Below, one piece after another: positions 26,420-39,370 of a stretch of 64,000 nt of DNA. Below the pieces are notes generated by a model. It was not told the origin of the DNA. It saw only the letters and a program-made list of their open reading frames with translations, and did no database searches. The DNA is from Primulina eburnea (taxonomy: Eukaryota > Streptophyta > Magnoliopsida > Lamiales > Gesneriaceae). The translations under genes were made by a program, and so were the position numbers. Position 1 is the stretch's first letter; each line of letters begins with the position of its first letter. The DNA lies in assembly GCF_022965805.1 (NCBI RefSeq), contig NW_027330888.1, forward strand, positions 36,001 through 100,000. Direction: 5' to 3'.

Positions 26420-29400
26420 GCACAAAATTGTTGTTTTCTACTACTTGTCATCCTCAAACGGATGGACAAACTGAAGTTGTCAATAGAACTTTGGGAACAC
26501 TTTTCCGTGCTATTCTTAAAAAGAACTTGGATTGACATTTCTATGGACTTTATTTTGGGGTTGCCTAGGACTAAGAAGGGGATGTATTCTATTTTTGTTG
26601 TTGTGGATAGATTCTCTAAGATGTCACATTTTATAGCTTGTCAAAAAACCGATGATGCTTCAAACATTGCGGATTTGTTCTTTAGAGAAGTCGCTAGGTT
26701 GCTTGGCATGCCTAGGACTATTGTTTCTGGTCGCGATGTTAAATTCTTGAGTAACTTTTGGAAGACTTTATGGGCTGAACTTGGCACAAAATTGTTGTTT
26801 TCTACTACTTGTCATCCTTAAACGGATGGACAAACTGAAGTTGTCAATATAACTTTGGGAACAATTTATAGCTTGTCATAAAACCGATGATGCTTCAAAC
26901 ATTGCGGATTTGTTCTTTAGAGAAGTCGCTAGGTTGCATGGCATGCCTAGGACTATTGTTTCTCGTCGCAATGTTAAATTTTTGAGTTACTTTTGGAATA
27001 ATTTATGGGCTAAACTTCGCACAAAATTTTTGTTTTCTACTATTTGTCATCCTCAAACAGATGGACAAACTGAAGTTGTCAATAGAACTTTGGGAACACT
27101 TTTGCGTGCTATTCTTAAAAAGAATTTGGATTGACATTTCTCTGGACTTTATTTTGGAGTTGCCTAGGCCTAAGAAGAGGAGGGATTCTTTATTTGTAGT
27201 TGAGGATAGATTCTCTAAGATGGCACATTTTATAGCTTGTCATGAAACCGATGATGCTTCAAACATTACGGATTTGTTCTTTAGAGAAGTCGCTAGGTTG
27301 CATGGCACGCCTTGGACTATTGTTTCTCGTCGCAATGTTAAATTTTTGAGTTACTTTTGGAATAATTTATGGGCTAAACTTGGCACAAAATTGTTGTTTT
27401 CTACTACTTGTCATCCTCAAACGGATGGACAAACTGAAGTTGTCAATATAACTTTGGGAACACTTTTGCGTGCTATTCTTAAAAATAACTTGGATTGACA
27501 TTTCTATGGACTTTATTTTGGGGTTGTTGTGGATAGATTCTCTAATATGGCACATTTTATAGCTTGTCATAAAACCGATGATGCTTCAAACATTGCGGAT
27601 TTGTTCTTTAGAGAAGTCGCTAGGTTGCATGGCATGCCTAGGACTATTGTTTCTCGTCGCAATGTTAAATTTTTGAGTTACTTTTGGAATAATTTATGGG
27701 CTAAACTTGGCACAAAATTGTTGTATTCTACTACTTGTCATCCTCAAACGGATGGACAAACTGAAGTTGTCAATAGAACTTTATGAACACTTTTCCGTGC
27801 TATGCTTAAAAAGAACTTGGATTGACATTTCTATGGACTTTATTTTGGGGTTGCCTAGGACTAAGAAGGGGATGTATTCTATTTTTGTTGTTGTGGATAG
27901 ATTCTCTAAGATGGCACATTTTATAGCTTGTCATAAAACCGATGATGCTTCAAACATTGCGGATTTGTTCTTTAGAGAAGTCGCTAGGTTTCTTGGCATG
28001 CCTAGGACTATTGTTTCTGGTCGCGATGTTAAATTCTTGATATACTTTTGGAAGACTTTATGGGCTGAACTTGGCACAAAATTGTTGTTTTCTACTACTT
28101 GTCATCCTCAAACGGATGGAAACTGAAGTTGTCAATATAACTTTGGGAACATTTTATAGCTTGTCATAAAACCGATGATGCTTCAAACATTGCGGATTTG
28201 TTCTTTAGAGAAGTCGCTAGGTTGCTTGGCATGCCTAGGACTATTGTTTCTGGTCGCGATGTTAAATTCTTGAGTTACTTTTGGAAGACTTTATGGGCTG
28301 AACTTGGCACAAAATTGTTGTTTTCTACTACTTGTCATCCTCAAACGGATGGACAAACTAAAGTTGTCAATAGAACTTTGGGAACACTTTTCCGTGCTAT
28401 TCTTAAAAAGAACTTGGATTGACATTTCTATGGACTTTATTTTGGGTTACCTAGGACTAAGAAGGGGATGTATTCTATTTTTGTTGTTGTGGATAGATTC
28501 TCTAAGATGGCACATTTTATAGCTTGTCATAAAACCGATGATGCTTCAAACATTGCGGATTTGTTCTTTAGAGAAGTCGCTAGGTTTCTTGGCATGCCTA
28601 GGACTATTGTTTCTGGTCGCAATGTTAAATTCTTGATATACTTTTGGAAGACTTTATGGGCTGAACTTGGCACAAAATTGTTGTTTTCTACTACTTGTCA
28701 TCCTCAAACGGATGGACAAACTGAAGTTGTCAATATAACTTTGGGAACATTTTATAGCTTGTCATAAAACCGATGATGCTTCAAACATTGCGGATTTGTT
28801 CTTTAGAGAAGTCGCTAGGTTGCTTGGCATGCCTAGGACTATTGTTTCTGGTCGCGATGTTAAATTCTTGAGTTACTTTTGGAAGACTTTATGGGCTGAA
28901 CTTGGCACAAAATTGTTGTTTTCTACTACTTGTCATCCTCAAACGGATGGACAAACTGAAGTTGTCAATATAACTTTGGGAACAATTTATAGCTTGTCAT
29001 AAAACCGATGATGCTTCAAACATTGCGGATTTGTTCTTTAGAGAAGTCGCTAGGTTGCTTGGCATGCCTAGGACTATTGTTTCTGGTCGCGATGTTAAAT
29101 TATTGAGTTACTTTTGGAAGACTTTATGGGCTGAACATGGCACAAAATTGTTGTTTTCTACTACTTGTCATCCTCAAACGGATGGACAAACTGAATTTGT
29201 CAATAGAACTTTGGGAACACTTTTGCGTGCTATTCTTAAAAAGAACTTGGATTGACATTTCTCTGGACTTTATTTTGGAGTTGCCTAGGCCTAAGAAAAG
29301 GAGGGATTCTATTTTTGTAGTTGTGGATAGATTCTCTAAGATGGCACATTTTATAGCTTGTCATCAAACCGATGATGCTTCAAACATTCCGGATTTGTTC

Positions 29401-30000
29401 TTTAGAGAAGTCGCTAGGTTGCATGGCATGCCTAGGACTATTGTTCTCGTCGCAATGTTAAATTTTTGAGTTACTTTTGGAATAATTTATGGGCTAAACA
29501 TGGCACAAAATTGTTGTTTTCTACTACTTGTCATTCTCAAACAGATGGACAAACTGAAGTTGTCAATAAAACTTTGGGAACACTTTTGCGTGCTATTCTT
29601 AAAAAGAACTTGGATTGATATTTCTATGGACTTTAGTTGGGGTTGCTTAGGCCTAAGAAGAGGAGGGATTCTATTTTTGTAGTTGTGGATAGATTCTCTA
29701 AGATGGCACATTTTATAGCTTGTCATGAAACCGATGATGCTTCAAACATTACGGATTTGTTCTTTAGAGAAGTCGCTAGGTTGCATGGCATGCCTAGGAC
29801 TATTGTTTCTCGTCGCAATGTTAAATTTTTGAGTTACTTTTGGAATAATTTATGGGCTAAACTTGCCACAAAATTGTTGTTTTCTACTACTTGTCATCCT
29901 CAAACAGATGGACAAACTGAAGTTGTCAATATAACTTTGGGAACACTTTTGCGTTCTATTCTTAAAAAGAACTTGGATTGACATTTCTATGTACTTTATT
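26420..30000 (+). repeat. Segmental duplication inside the array, copy 1 of 3
   Basis: About 3.6 kb matching 32537-36110 at an offset of 6117 bp (6112 after an indel difference near 29440/35535). Shared private variants include gagtaacttttgg, the stop in catccttaaacgg, ggcacgccttggac, actttatgaacac, gggttacctagg and two consecutive 235-bp monomers (anchors 28902 and 29137). The edges are approximate because they were judged from where private variants stop matching. Confidence 0.75.
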
Positions 30001-30199
30001 TTGGAGTTGCCTAGGCCTAAGAAGAGGAGGGATTCTATTTTTGTAGTTGTGGATAGATTCTCTAAGATGACACATTTTATAGCTTGTCATAAAACCGATG
30101 ATGCTTCAAACATTACGGATTTGTTCTTTAGAGAAGTCGCTAGGTTGCATGGCATGCCTAGGACTATTGTTTCTCGTCGCAATGTTAAATTTTTGAGTT

Positions 30200-33175
30200 A
30201 CTTTTGGAATAATTTATGGGCTAAACTTGGCACAAAATTGTTGTTTTCTACTACTTGTCATCCTCAAACGGATGGACAAACTGAAGTTGTCAATATAACT
30301 TTAGGAACACTTTTGCGTGCTATTCTTAAAAATAACTTGGATTGACATTTCTATGGACTTTATTTTGGGGTTGTTGTGGATAGATTCTCTAAGATGGCAC
30401 ATTTTATAGCTTGTCATAAAACCGATGATGCTTCAAACATTGCGGATTTGTTCTTTAGAGAAGTCGCTAGGTTGCATGGCATGCCTAGGACTATTGTTTC
30501 TCGTCGCAATGTTAAATTTTTGAGTTACTTTTGGAATAATTTATGTGCTAAACTTGGCACAAAATTGTTGTTTTCTACTACTTGTCATCCTCAAACAGAT
30601 GGACAAACTGAAGTTGTCAATAGAACTTTGGGAACACTTTTGCGTGCTATTCTTAAAAAGAACTTGGATTGACATTTCTCTGGACTTTATTTTGGAGTTG
30701 CCTAGGCCTAAGGAGAGGAGGGATTCTATATTTGTAGTTGAGGATAGATTCTCTAAGATGGCACATTTTATAGCTTGTCATGAAACCGATGATGCTTCAA
30801 ACATTACGGATTTGTTTTTTAGAGAAGTCGCTAGGTTGCATGGCATGCCTAGGACTATTGTTTCTCGTCGCAATGTTAAATTTTTGAGTTACTTTTGGAA
30901 TAATTTATGGGCTAAACTTGGCACAAAATTGTTGTTTTCTACTACTTGTCATCCTCAAACGGATGGACAAACTGAAGTTGTCAATATAACTTTGGGAACA
31001 CTTTTGCGTGCTATTCTTAAAAATAACTTGGATTGACATTTCTATGGACTTTATTTTGGGGTTGTTGTGGATAGATTGTCTAAGATGGCACATTTTATAG
31101 CTTGTCATAAAACCGATGATGCTTCAAACATTGCGGATTTGTTCTTTAGAGAAGTCGCTAGGTTGCATGGCATGCCTAGGACTATTGTTTCTCGTCGCAA
31201 TGTTAAATTTTTGAGTTACTTTTGGAATAATTTATGGGCTAAACTTGGCACAAAATTGTTGTTTTCTACTACTTGTCATCCTAAAACGGATGGACAAACT
31301 GAAGTTGTCAATAGAACTTTGGGAACACTTTTCCGTGCTATGCTTAAAAAGAACTTGGATTGACATTTCTATGGACTTTATTTTGGGGTTGCCTAGGACT
31401 AAAAGGGGATGTATTCTATTTTTATTGTTGTGGATAGATTCTCTAAGATGGCACATTTTATAGCTTGTCATAAAACCGATGATGCTTCAAACATTGCGGA
31501 TTTGTTCTTTAGAGAAGTCGCTAGGTTTCTTGGCATGCCTAGGACTATTGTTTCTGGTCGCGATGTTAAATTCTTGATATACTTTTGCAAGACTTTATGG
31601 GCTGAACTTGGCACAAAATTGTTGTTTTCTACTACTTGTCATCCTCAAACGGATGGACAAACTGAAGTTGTCAATATAACTTTGGGAACATTTTATAGCT
31701 TGTCATAAAACCGATGATGCTTCAAACATTGCGGATTTGTTCTTTAGAGAAGTCGCTAGGTTGCTTGGCATGCCTAGGACTATTGTTTCTGGTCGCGATG
31801 TTAAATTCTTGAGTTACTTTTGGAAGACTTTATGGGCTGAACTTGGCACAAAATTGTTGTTTTCTACTACTTGTCATCCTCAAACGGATGGACAAACTGA
31901 AGTTGTCAATAGAACTTTGGGAACACTTTTGCGTGCTATTCTTAAAAAGAACTTGGATTGACATTTCTCTGGACTTTATTTTGGAGTTGCATAGGCCTAA
32001 GAAGAGGAGGGATTCTATTTTTGTAGTTGTTGATAGATTCTCTAAGATGGCACATTTTATAGCTTGTCATGAAACCGATGATGCTTCAAACATTACGGAT
32101 TTGTTCTTTAGAGAAGTCGCTAGGTTGCATGGCATGCCAAGGACTATTGTTTCTCGTCGCAATGTTAAATTTTTGAGTTACTTTTGGAATAATTTATGGG
32201 CTAAACTTGGCACAAAATTGTTGTTTTCTACTACATGTCATCCTCAAACGGATGGACAAACTGAAGTTGTCAATATAACTTTGGGAACACTTTTGCGTGC
32301 TATTCTTAAAAAGAACTTGGATTGACATTTCTATGGACTTTATTTTGGGGTTGTTGTGGATAGATTCTCTAAGATGGCACATTTTATAGCTTGTCATAAA
32401 ACCGATGATGCTTCAAACATTGCGGATTTGTTCTTTAGAGAAGTCGCTAGGTTGCATGGCATGCCTAGGACTATTGTTTCTCGTCGCAATGTTACATTTT
32501 TGAGTTACTTTTGGAATAATTTATGGGCTAAACTTGGCACAAAATTGTTGTTTTCTACTACTTGTCATCCTCAAACGGATGGACAAACTAAAGTTGTCAA
32601 TAGAACTTTGGGAACACTTTTCCGTGCTATTCTTAAAAAGAACTTGGATTGTCATTTCTATGGACTTTATTTTGGGGTTGCCTAGGACTAAGAAGGGGAT
32701 GTATTCTATTTTTGTTGTTGTGGATAGATTCTCTAAGATGTCACATTTTATAGCTTGTCATAAAACCGATGATGCTTCAAACATTGCGGATTTGTTCTTT
32801 AGAGAAGTCGCTAGGTTGCTTGGCATGCCTAGGACTATTGTTTCTGGTCGCGATGTTAAATTCTTGAGTAACTTTTGGAAGACTTTATGGGCTGAACTTG
32901 GCACAAAATTGTTGTTTTCTACTACTTGTCATCCTTAAACGGATGGACAAACTGAAGTTGTCAATATAACTTTGGGAACAATTTATAGCTTGTCATAAAA
33001 CCGATGATGCTTCAAACATTGCGGATTTGTTCTTTAGAGAAGTCGCTAGGTTGCATGGCATGCCTAGGACTATTGTTTCTCGTCGCAATGTTAAATTTTT
33101 GAGTTACTTTTGGAATAATTTATGGGCTAAACTTGGCACAAAATTGTTGTTTTCTACTATTTGTCATCCTCAAAC
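30200..33175 (+). repeat. Duplicated block, paralogue of the interrupted block at 39503-42478
   Basis: Matches 39503-42478 at a constant offset of 9303 bp, with shared private variants: taatttatgtgctaaac, cctaaggagagg, actaaaaggggatg and atgttacattt. At 33171-33175 it carries the uninterrupted CAAAC target that is split by the insertion in the partner block. It therefore serves as an empty-site control. Edges are approximate. Confidence 0.75.
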
Positions 33176-36110
33176 AGATGGACAAACTGAAGTTGTCAAT
33201 AGAACTTTGGGAACACTTTTGCGTGCTATTCTTAAAAAGAACTTGGATTGACATTTCTCTGGACTTTATTTTGGAGTTGCCTAGGCCTAAGAAGAGGAGG
33301 GATTCTTTATTTGTAGTTGAGGATAGATTCTCTAAGATGGCACATTTTATAGCTTGTCATGAAACCGATGATGCTTCAAACATTACGGATTTGTTCTTTA
33401 GAGAAGTCGCTAGGTTGCATGGCACGCCTTGGACTATTGTTTCTCGTCGCAATGTTAAATTTTTGAGTTACTTTTGGAATAATTTATGGGCTAAACTTGG
33501 CACAAAATTGTTGTTTTCTACTACTTGTCATCCTCAAACGGATGGACAAACTGAAGTTGTCAATATAACTTTGGGAACACTTTTGCGTGCTATTCTTAAA
33601 AATAACTTGGATTGACATTTCTATGGACTTTATTTTGGGGTTGTTGTGGATAGATTCTCTAATATGGCACATTTTATAGCTTGTCATAAAACCGATGATG
33701 CTTCAAACATTGCGGATTTGTTCTTTAGAGAAGTCGCTAGGTTGCATGGCATGCCTAGGACTATTGTTTCTCGTCGCAATGTTAAATTTTTGAGTTACTT
33801 TTGGAATAATTTATGGGCTAAACTTGGCACAAAATTGTTGTTTTCTACTACTTGCCATCCTCAAACGGATGGACAAACTGAAGTTGTCAATAGAACTTTA
33901 TGAACACTTTTCCGTGCTATGCTTAAAAAGAACTTGGATTGACATTTCTATGGACTTTATTTTGGGGTTGCCTAGGACTAAGAAGGGGATGTATTCTATT
34001 TTTGTTGTTGTGGATAGATTCTCTAAGATGGCACATTTTATAGCTTGTCATAAAACCGATGATGCTTCAAACATTGCGGATTTGTTCTTTAGAGAAGTCG
34101 CTAGGTTTCTTGGCATGCCTAGGACTATTGTTTCTGGTCGCGATGTTAAATTCTTGATATACTTTTGGAAGACTTTATGGGCTGAACTTGGCACAAAATT
34201 GTTGTTTTCTACTACTTGTCATCCTCAAACGGATGGAAACTGAAGTTGTCAATATAACTTTGGGAACATTTTATAGCTTGTCATAAAACCGATGATGCTT
34301 CAAACATTGCGGATTTGTTCTTTAGAGAAGTCGCTAGGTTGCTTGGCATGCCTAGGACTATTGTTTCTGGTCGCGATGTTAAATTCTTGAGTTACTTTTG
34401 GAAGACTTTATGGGCTGAACTTGGCACAAAATTGTTGTTTTCTACTACTTGTCATCCTCAAACGGATGGACAAACTAAAGTTGTCAATAGAACTTTGGGA
34501 ACACTTTTCCGTGCTATTCTTAAAAAGAACTTGGATTGACATTTCTATGGACTTTATTTTGGGTTACCTAGGACTAAGAAGGGGATGTATTCTATTTTTG
34601 TTGTTGTGGATAGATTCTCTAAGATGGCACATTTTATAGCTTGTCATAAAACCGATGATGCTTCAAACATTGCGGATTTGTTCTTTAGAGAAGTCGCTAG
34701 GTTTCTTGGCATGCCTAGGACTATTGTTTCTGGTCGCAATGTTAAATTCTTGATATACTTTTGGAAGACTTTATGGGCTGAACTTGGCACAAAATTGTTG
34801 TTTTCTACTACTTGTCATCCTCAAACGGATGGACAAACTGAAGTTGTCAATATAACTTTGGGAACATTTTATAGCTTGTCATAAAACCGATGATGCTTCA
34901 AACATTGCGGATTTGTTCTTTAGAGAAGTCGCTAGGTTGCTTGGCATGCCTAGGACTATTGTTTCTGGTCGCGATGTTAAATTCTTGAGTTACTTTTGGA
35001 AGACTTTATGGGCTGAACTTGGCACAAAATTGTTGTTTTCTACTACTTGTCATCCTCAAACGGATGGACAAACTGAAGTTGTCAATATAACTTTGGGAAC
35101 AATTTATAGCTTGTCATAAAACCGATGATGCTTCAAACATTGCGGATTTGTTCTTTAGAGAAGTCGCTAGGTTGCTTGGCATGCCTAGGACTATTGTTTC
35201 TGGTCGCGATGTTAAATTATTGAGTTACTTTTGGAAGACTTTATGGGCTGAACATGGCACAAAATTGTTGTTTTCTACTACTTGTCATCCTCAAACGGAT
35301 GGACAAACTGAATTTGTCAATAGAACTTTGGGAACACTTTTGCGTGCTATTCTTAAAAAGAACTTGGATTGACATTTCTCTGGACTTTATTTTGGAGTTG
35401 CCTAGGCCTAAGAAAATGAGGGATTCTATTTTTGTAGTTGTGGATAGATTCTCTAAGATGGCACATTTTATAGCTTGTCATCAAACCGATGATGCTTCAA
35501 ACATTCCGGATTTGTTCTTTAGAGAAGTCGCTAGGTTGCAGCCTAGGACTATTGTTTCTCGTCGCACTGTTAAATTTTTGAGTTACTTTTGGAATAATTT
35601 ATGGGCTAAACATGGCACAAAATTGTTGTTTTCTACTACTTGTCATTCTCAAACAGATGGACAAACTGAAGTTGTCAATAAAACTTTGGGAACACTTTTG
35701 CGTGCTATTCTTAAAAAGAACTTGGATTGATATTTCTATGGACTTTAGTTGGGGTTGCCTAGGCCTAAGAAGAGGAGGGATTCTATTTTTGTAGTTGTGG
35801 ATAGATTCTCTAAGATGGCACATTTTATAGCTTGTCATGAAACCGATGATGCTTCAAACATTACGGATTTGTTCTTTAGAGAAGTCGCTAGGTTGCATGG
35901 CATGCCTAGGACTATTGTTTCTCGTCGCAATGTTAAATTTTTGAGTTACTTTTGGAATAATTTATGGGCTAAACTTGCCACAAAATTGTTGTTTTCTACT
36001 ACTTGTCATCCTCAAACAGATGGACAAACTGAAGTTGTCAATATAACTTTGGGAACACTTTTGCGTGCTATTCTTAAAAAGAACTTGGATTGACATTTCT
36101 ATGTACTTTA
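32537..36110 (+). repeat. Segmental duplication inside the array, copy 2 of 3
   Basis: Partner of 26420-30000. Its right part (about 34.4-37.5 kb) also matches about 51.8-54.9 kb at an offset of 17388, which becomes 17394 after a 6-bp deletion near 35540. The chain of copies means that large blocks of the array were amplified more than once. Confidence 0.75.
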
Positions 36111-37493
36111 TTTTGGAGTTGCCTAGGCCTAAGAAGAGGAGGGATTCTATTTTTGTAGTTGTGGATAGATTCTCTAAGATGACACATTTTATAGCTTGTC
36201 ATGAAACCGATGATGCTTCAAACATTCCGGATTTGTTCTTTAGAGAAGTCGCTAGGTTGCATGGCATGCCTAGGACTATTGTTTCTCGTCGCAATGTTAA
36301 ATTTTTGAGTTACTTTTGGAATAATTTATGGGCTAAACTTGGCACAAAATTGTTGTTTTCTACTACTTGTCATCCTCAAACAGATGGACAAACTAAAGTT
36401 GTCAATATAACTTTGGGAACACTTTTGCGTGCTATTCTTAAAAAGAACTTGGATTGACATTTCTATGGACTTTATTTTGGGGTTGTTGTGGATAGATTCT
36501 CTAAGATGGCACATTTTATAGCTTGTCATAAAACCGATGATACTTCAAACATTGCGGATTTGTTCTTTAGAGAAGTCGCTAGGTTGCATGGCATACCTAG
36601 GACTATTGTTTCTCGTCGCAATGTTAGATTTTTGAGTTACTTTTGGAACAATTTATGCGCTAAACTTGGCACAAAATTGTTGTTTTCTACTACTTGTCAT
36701 CCTCAAACGGCTGGACAAACTGAAGTTGTCAATAGAACTTTGGGAACACTTTTGCGTGCTATTCTTTAAAAGAACTTGGATTGACATTTATCTGGACTTT
36801 ATTTTGGAGTTGCCTAGGCCTAAGAAGAGGAGGTATTCTATTTTTGTAGTTGTGGATAGATTCTCAAAGATTGCACATTTTATAGCTTGTCATGAAACCG
36901 ATGATGCTTCAAACATTACGGATTTGTTCTTTAGAGAAGTCGCTAGGTTGCATGGCATGCCTAGGACTATTGTTTCTCGTCGCACTGTTAAATTTTTGAG
37001 TTACTTTTGGAATAATTTATGGGCTAAACTTGGCACAAAATTGTTGTTTTCTACTACTTGTCATTCTCAAACAGATGGACAAACTGAAGTTGTCAATAAA
37101 ATTTTGGGAACACTTTTGCGTGCTATTCTTAAAAAGAACTTGGATTGACATTTCTATGGACTTTAGTTGGGTTTGCCTAGGCCTAAGAAGAGGAGGGATT
37201 CTATTTTTGTAGTTGTGGATAGATTCTCTAAGATGGCACATTTTATAACTTGTCATGAAACCGATGATGCTTCAAACATTACGGATTTGTTCTTTATAGA
37301 AGTCGCTAGGTTGCATGGCATGCCTAGGACTATTATTTCTCGTCGCAATGTTAAATTTTTGAGTTACTTTTGGAATAATTTATGGGCTAAACTTGCCACA
37401 AAATTGTTGTTTTCTACTACTTGTCATCCTCAAACAGATGGACAAACTGAAGTTGTCAATATAACTTTGGGAACACTTTTGCGTGCTATTCTT

Positions 37494-37915
37494 AAAAGAG
37501 AACTTGGATATAACATTTCTATGGTTTATTTTGGGTTGTTTGTGGATAGATTATCTAATAGGGCAAATTTTATAGCTTGTCATAAAACCGATGATGCTTC
37601 AAACATTGCGGATTTGTTCTTTAGAGAAGTCGCTAGGTTGCATGGCATGCCTAGGACTATTGTTTCTCGTCGCAATGTTAATGATTACTTTTGGAAGACT
37701 TTAGGCTAATTGGACAAGTTGTTTTATACTTTATCTCAACGGATTGGTCAATATAATTTGGACATTTTATAGGTCATAAACCGATGATGCTTCAACACGA
37801 TTGTTCTTAGGAATCGCTAGGTGTTGGCAAGGACTATTGTTTCTGTGTGTTAATTCTTGAGTACTTTGGAAGACTTATGGCTAATGGCACAAAATTGTCG
37901 TTTTCTTGTCATCCT
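37494..37915 (+). repeat. Degenerate satellite patch with dense small deletions
   Basis: About 420 bp that still align to the satellite in order but have lost many short pieces. Examples are ctttaggctaattggacaagttg, ttatactttatctcaacggattgg, cttcaacacgattgttcttaggaatcgctagg and gtgtgttaattcttgagtactttggaagacttatggc. Monomers on both sides are normal. The paralogous position at about 54.9 kb is also normal. Nearly all changes are losses, with few substitutions. This could be a decayed monomer pair, but dense scattered deletions are also what unpolished long-read consensus looks like. Confidence 0.7.
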
Positions 37916-38239
37916 CAAACGGATGGACAAACTGAAGTTGTCAATAGAACTTTGGGAACACTTTTGCGTGCTATTCTTAAAAAGAACTTGGATTGACATT
38001 TCTCTGGACTTTATTTTGGAGTTGCCTAGGCCTAAGAAGAGGAGGGATTCTATTTTTGTAGTTGTTGATAGATTCACTAAGATGGCACATTTTATAGCTT
38101 GTCATGAAACCGATGATGCTTCAAACATTACGGATTTGTTCTTTAGAGAAGTCGCTAGGTTGCATGGCATGCCTTGCTATTGTTTCTCGTCGCAATGTTA
38201 AATTTTTGAGTTACTTTTGGAATAATTTATGGGCTAAAC

Positions 38240-39370
38240 TTGGCACAAAATTGTTGTTTTCTACTACATGTCATCCTCTAACGGATGGACAAACTGAAGT
38301 TGTCAATATAACTTTGGGAACACTTTTGCGTGCTATTCTTAAAAAGAACTTGGATTGACATTTCTATGGACTTTATTTTGGGGTTGTTGTGGATAGATTC
38401 TCTAAGATGGCACATTTTATAGCTTGTCATAAAACCGATGATGCTTCAAACATTGCGGATTTGTTCTTTAGAGAAGTCGCTAGGTTGCATGGCATGCCTA
38501 GGACTATTGTTTCTCGTCGCAATGTTAAATTTTTGAGTTACTTTTGGAATAATTTATGGGCTAAACTTGGCACAAAATTGTTGTTTTCGACTACTTGTCA
38601 TCCTCAAACGGATGGACAAACTGAAGTTGTCAATAGAACTTTGGGAACACTTTTGCGTGCTATTCTTAAAAAGAACTTGGATTGACATTTCTATGGACTT
38701 TATTTTGGGGTTGCCTAGGACTAAGAAGGGGATGTATTCTATTTTTGTTTTTGTGGATAGATTCTCTAAGATGACACATTTTATAGCTTGTCATAAAACC
38801 GATGATGCTTCAAACATTGCGGATTTGTTCTTTAGAGAAGTCGCTAGGTTGCTTGGCATGCCTAGGACTATTGTTTCTGGTCGCGATGTTAAATTCTTGA
38901 GTTACTTTTGGAAGACTTTATGGGCTGAACTTGGCGCAAAATTGTTGTTTTCTACTACTTGTCATTCTCAAACAGATGGACAAACTGAAGTTGTCAATAT
39001 AACTCTGGGAACAATTTATAGCTTGTCATAAAACCGATGATGCTTCAAACATTGCGGATTTGTTCTTTAGAGAAGTCTCTAGGTTGCTTGGCATGCCTAG
39101 GACTATTGTTTCTCGTCGCAATGTTAAATTTTTGAGTTACTTTTGGAATAATTTATGGATTAAACTTGGCACAAAATTGTTGTTTTCTACTACTTGTCAT
39201 CCTCAAACAGATGGACAAACTGAAGTTGTCAATAGAACTTTGGGAACACTTTTGCGTGCTATTCTTAAAAAGAACTTGGATTGACATTTCTCTGGACTTT
39301 ATTTTGGAGTTGCCTAGGCCTAAGAAGAGGAGGGATTCTTTATTTGTAGTTGAGGATAGATTCTCTAAGA
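38240..39370 (+). repeat. Block duplicated from about 11.6-12.7 kb
   Basis: Matches 11611-12741 at an offset of 26629 bp. Shared private variants include ttgttttcgactacttg, tttttgtttttgtggatag, ttggcgcaaaattg and aactctggga. A related segment lies at about 20.2-21.3 kb (offset 8589). Edges are approximate. Confidence 0.65.
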
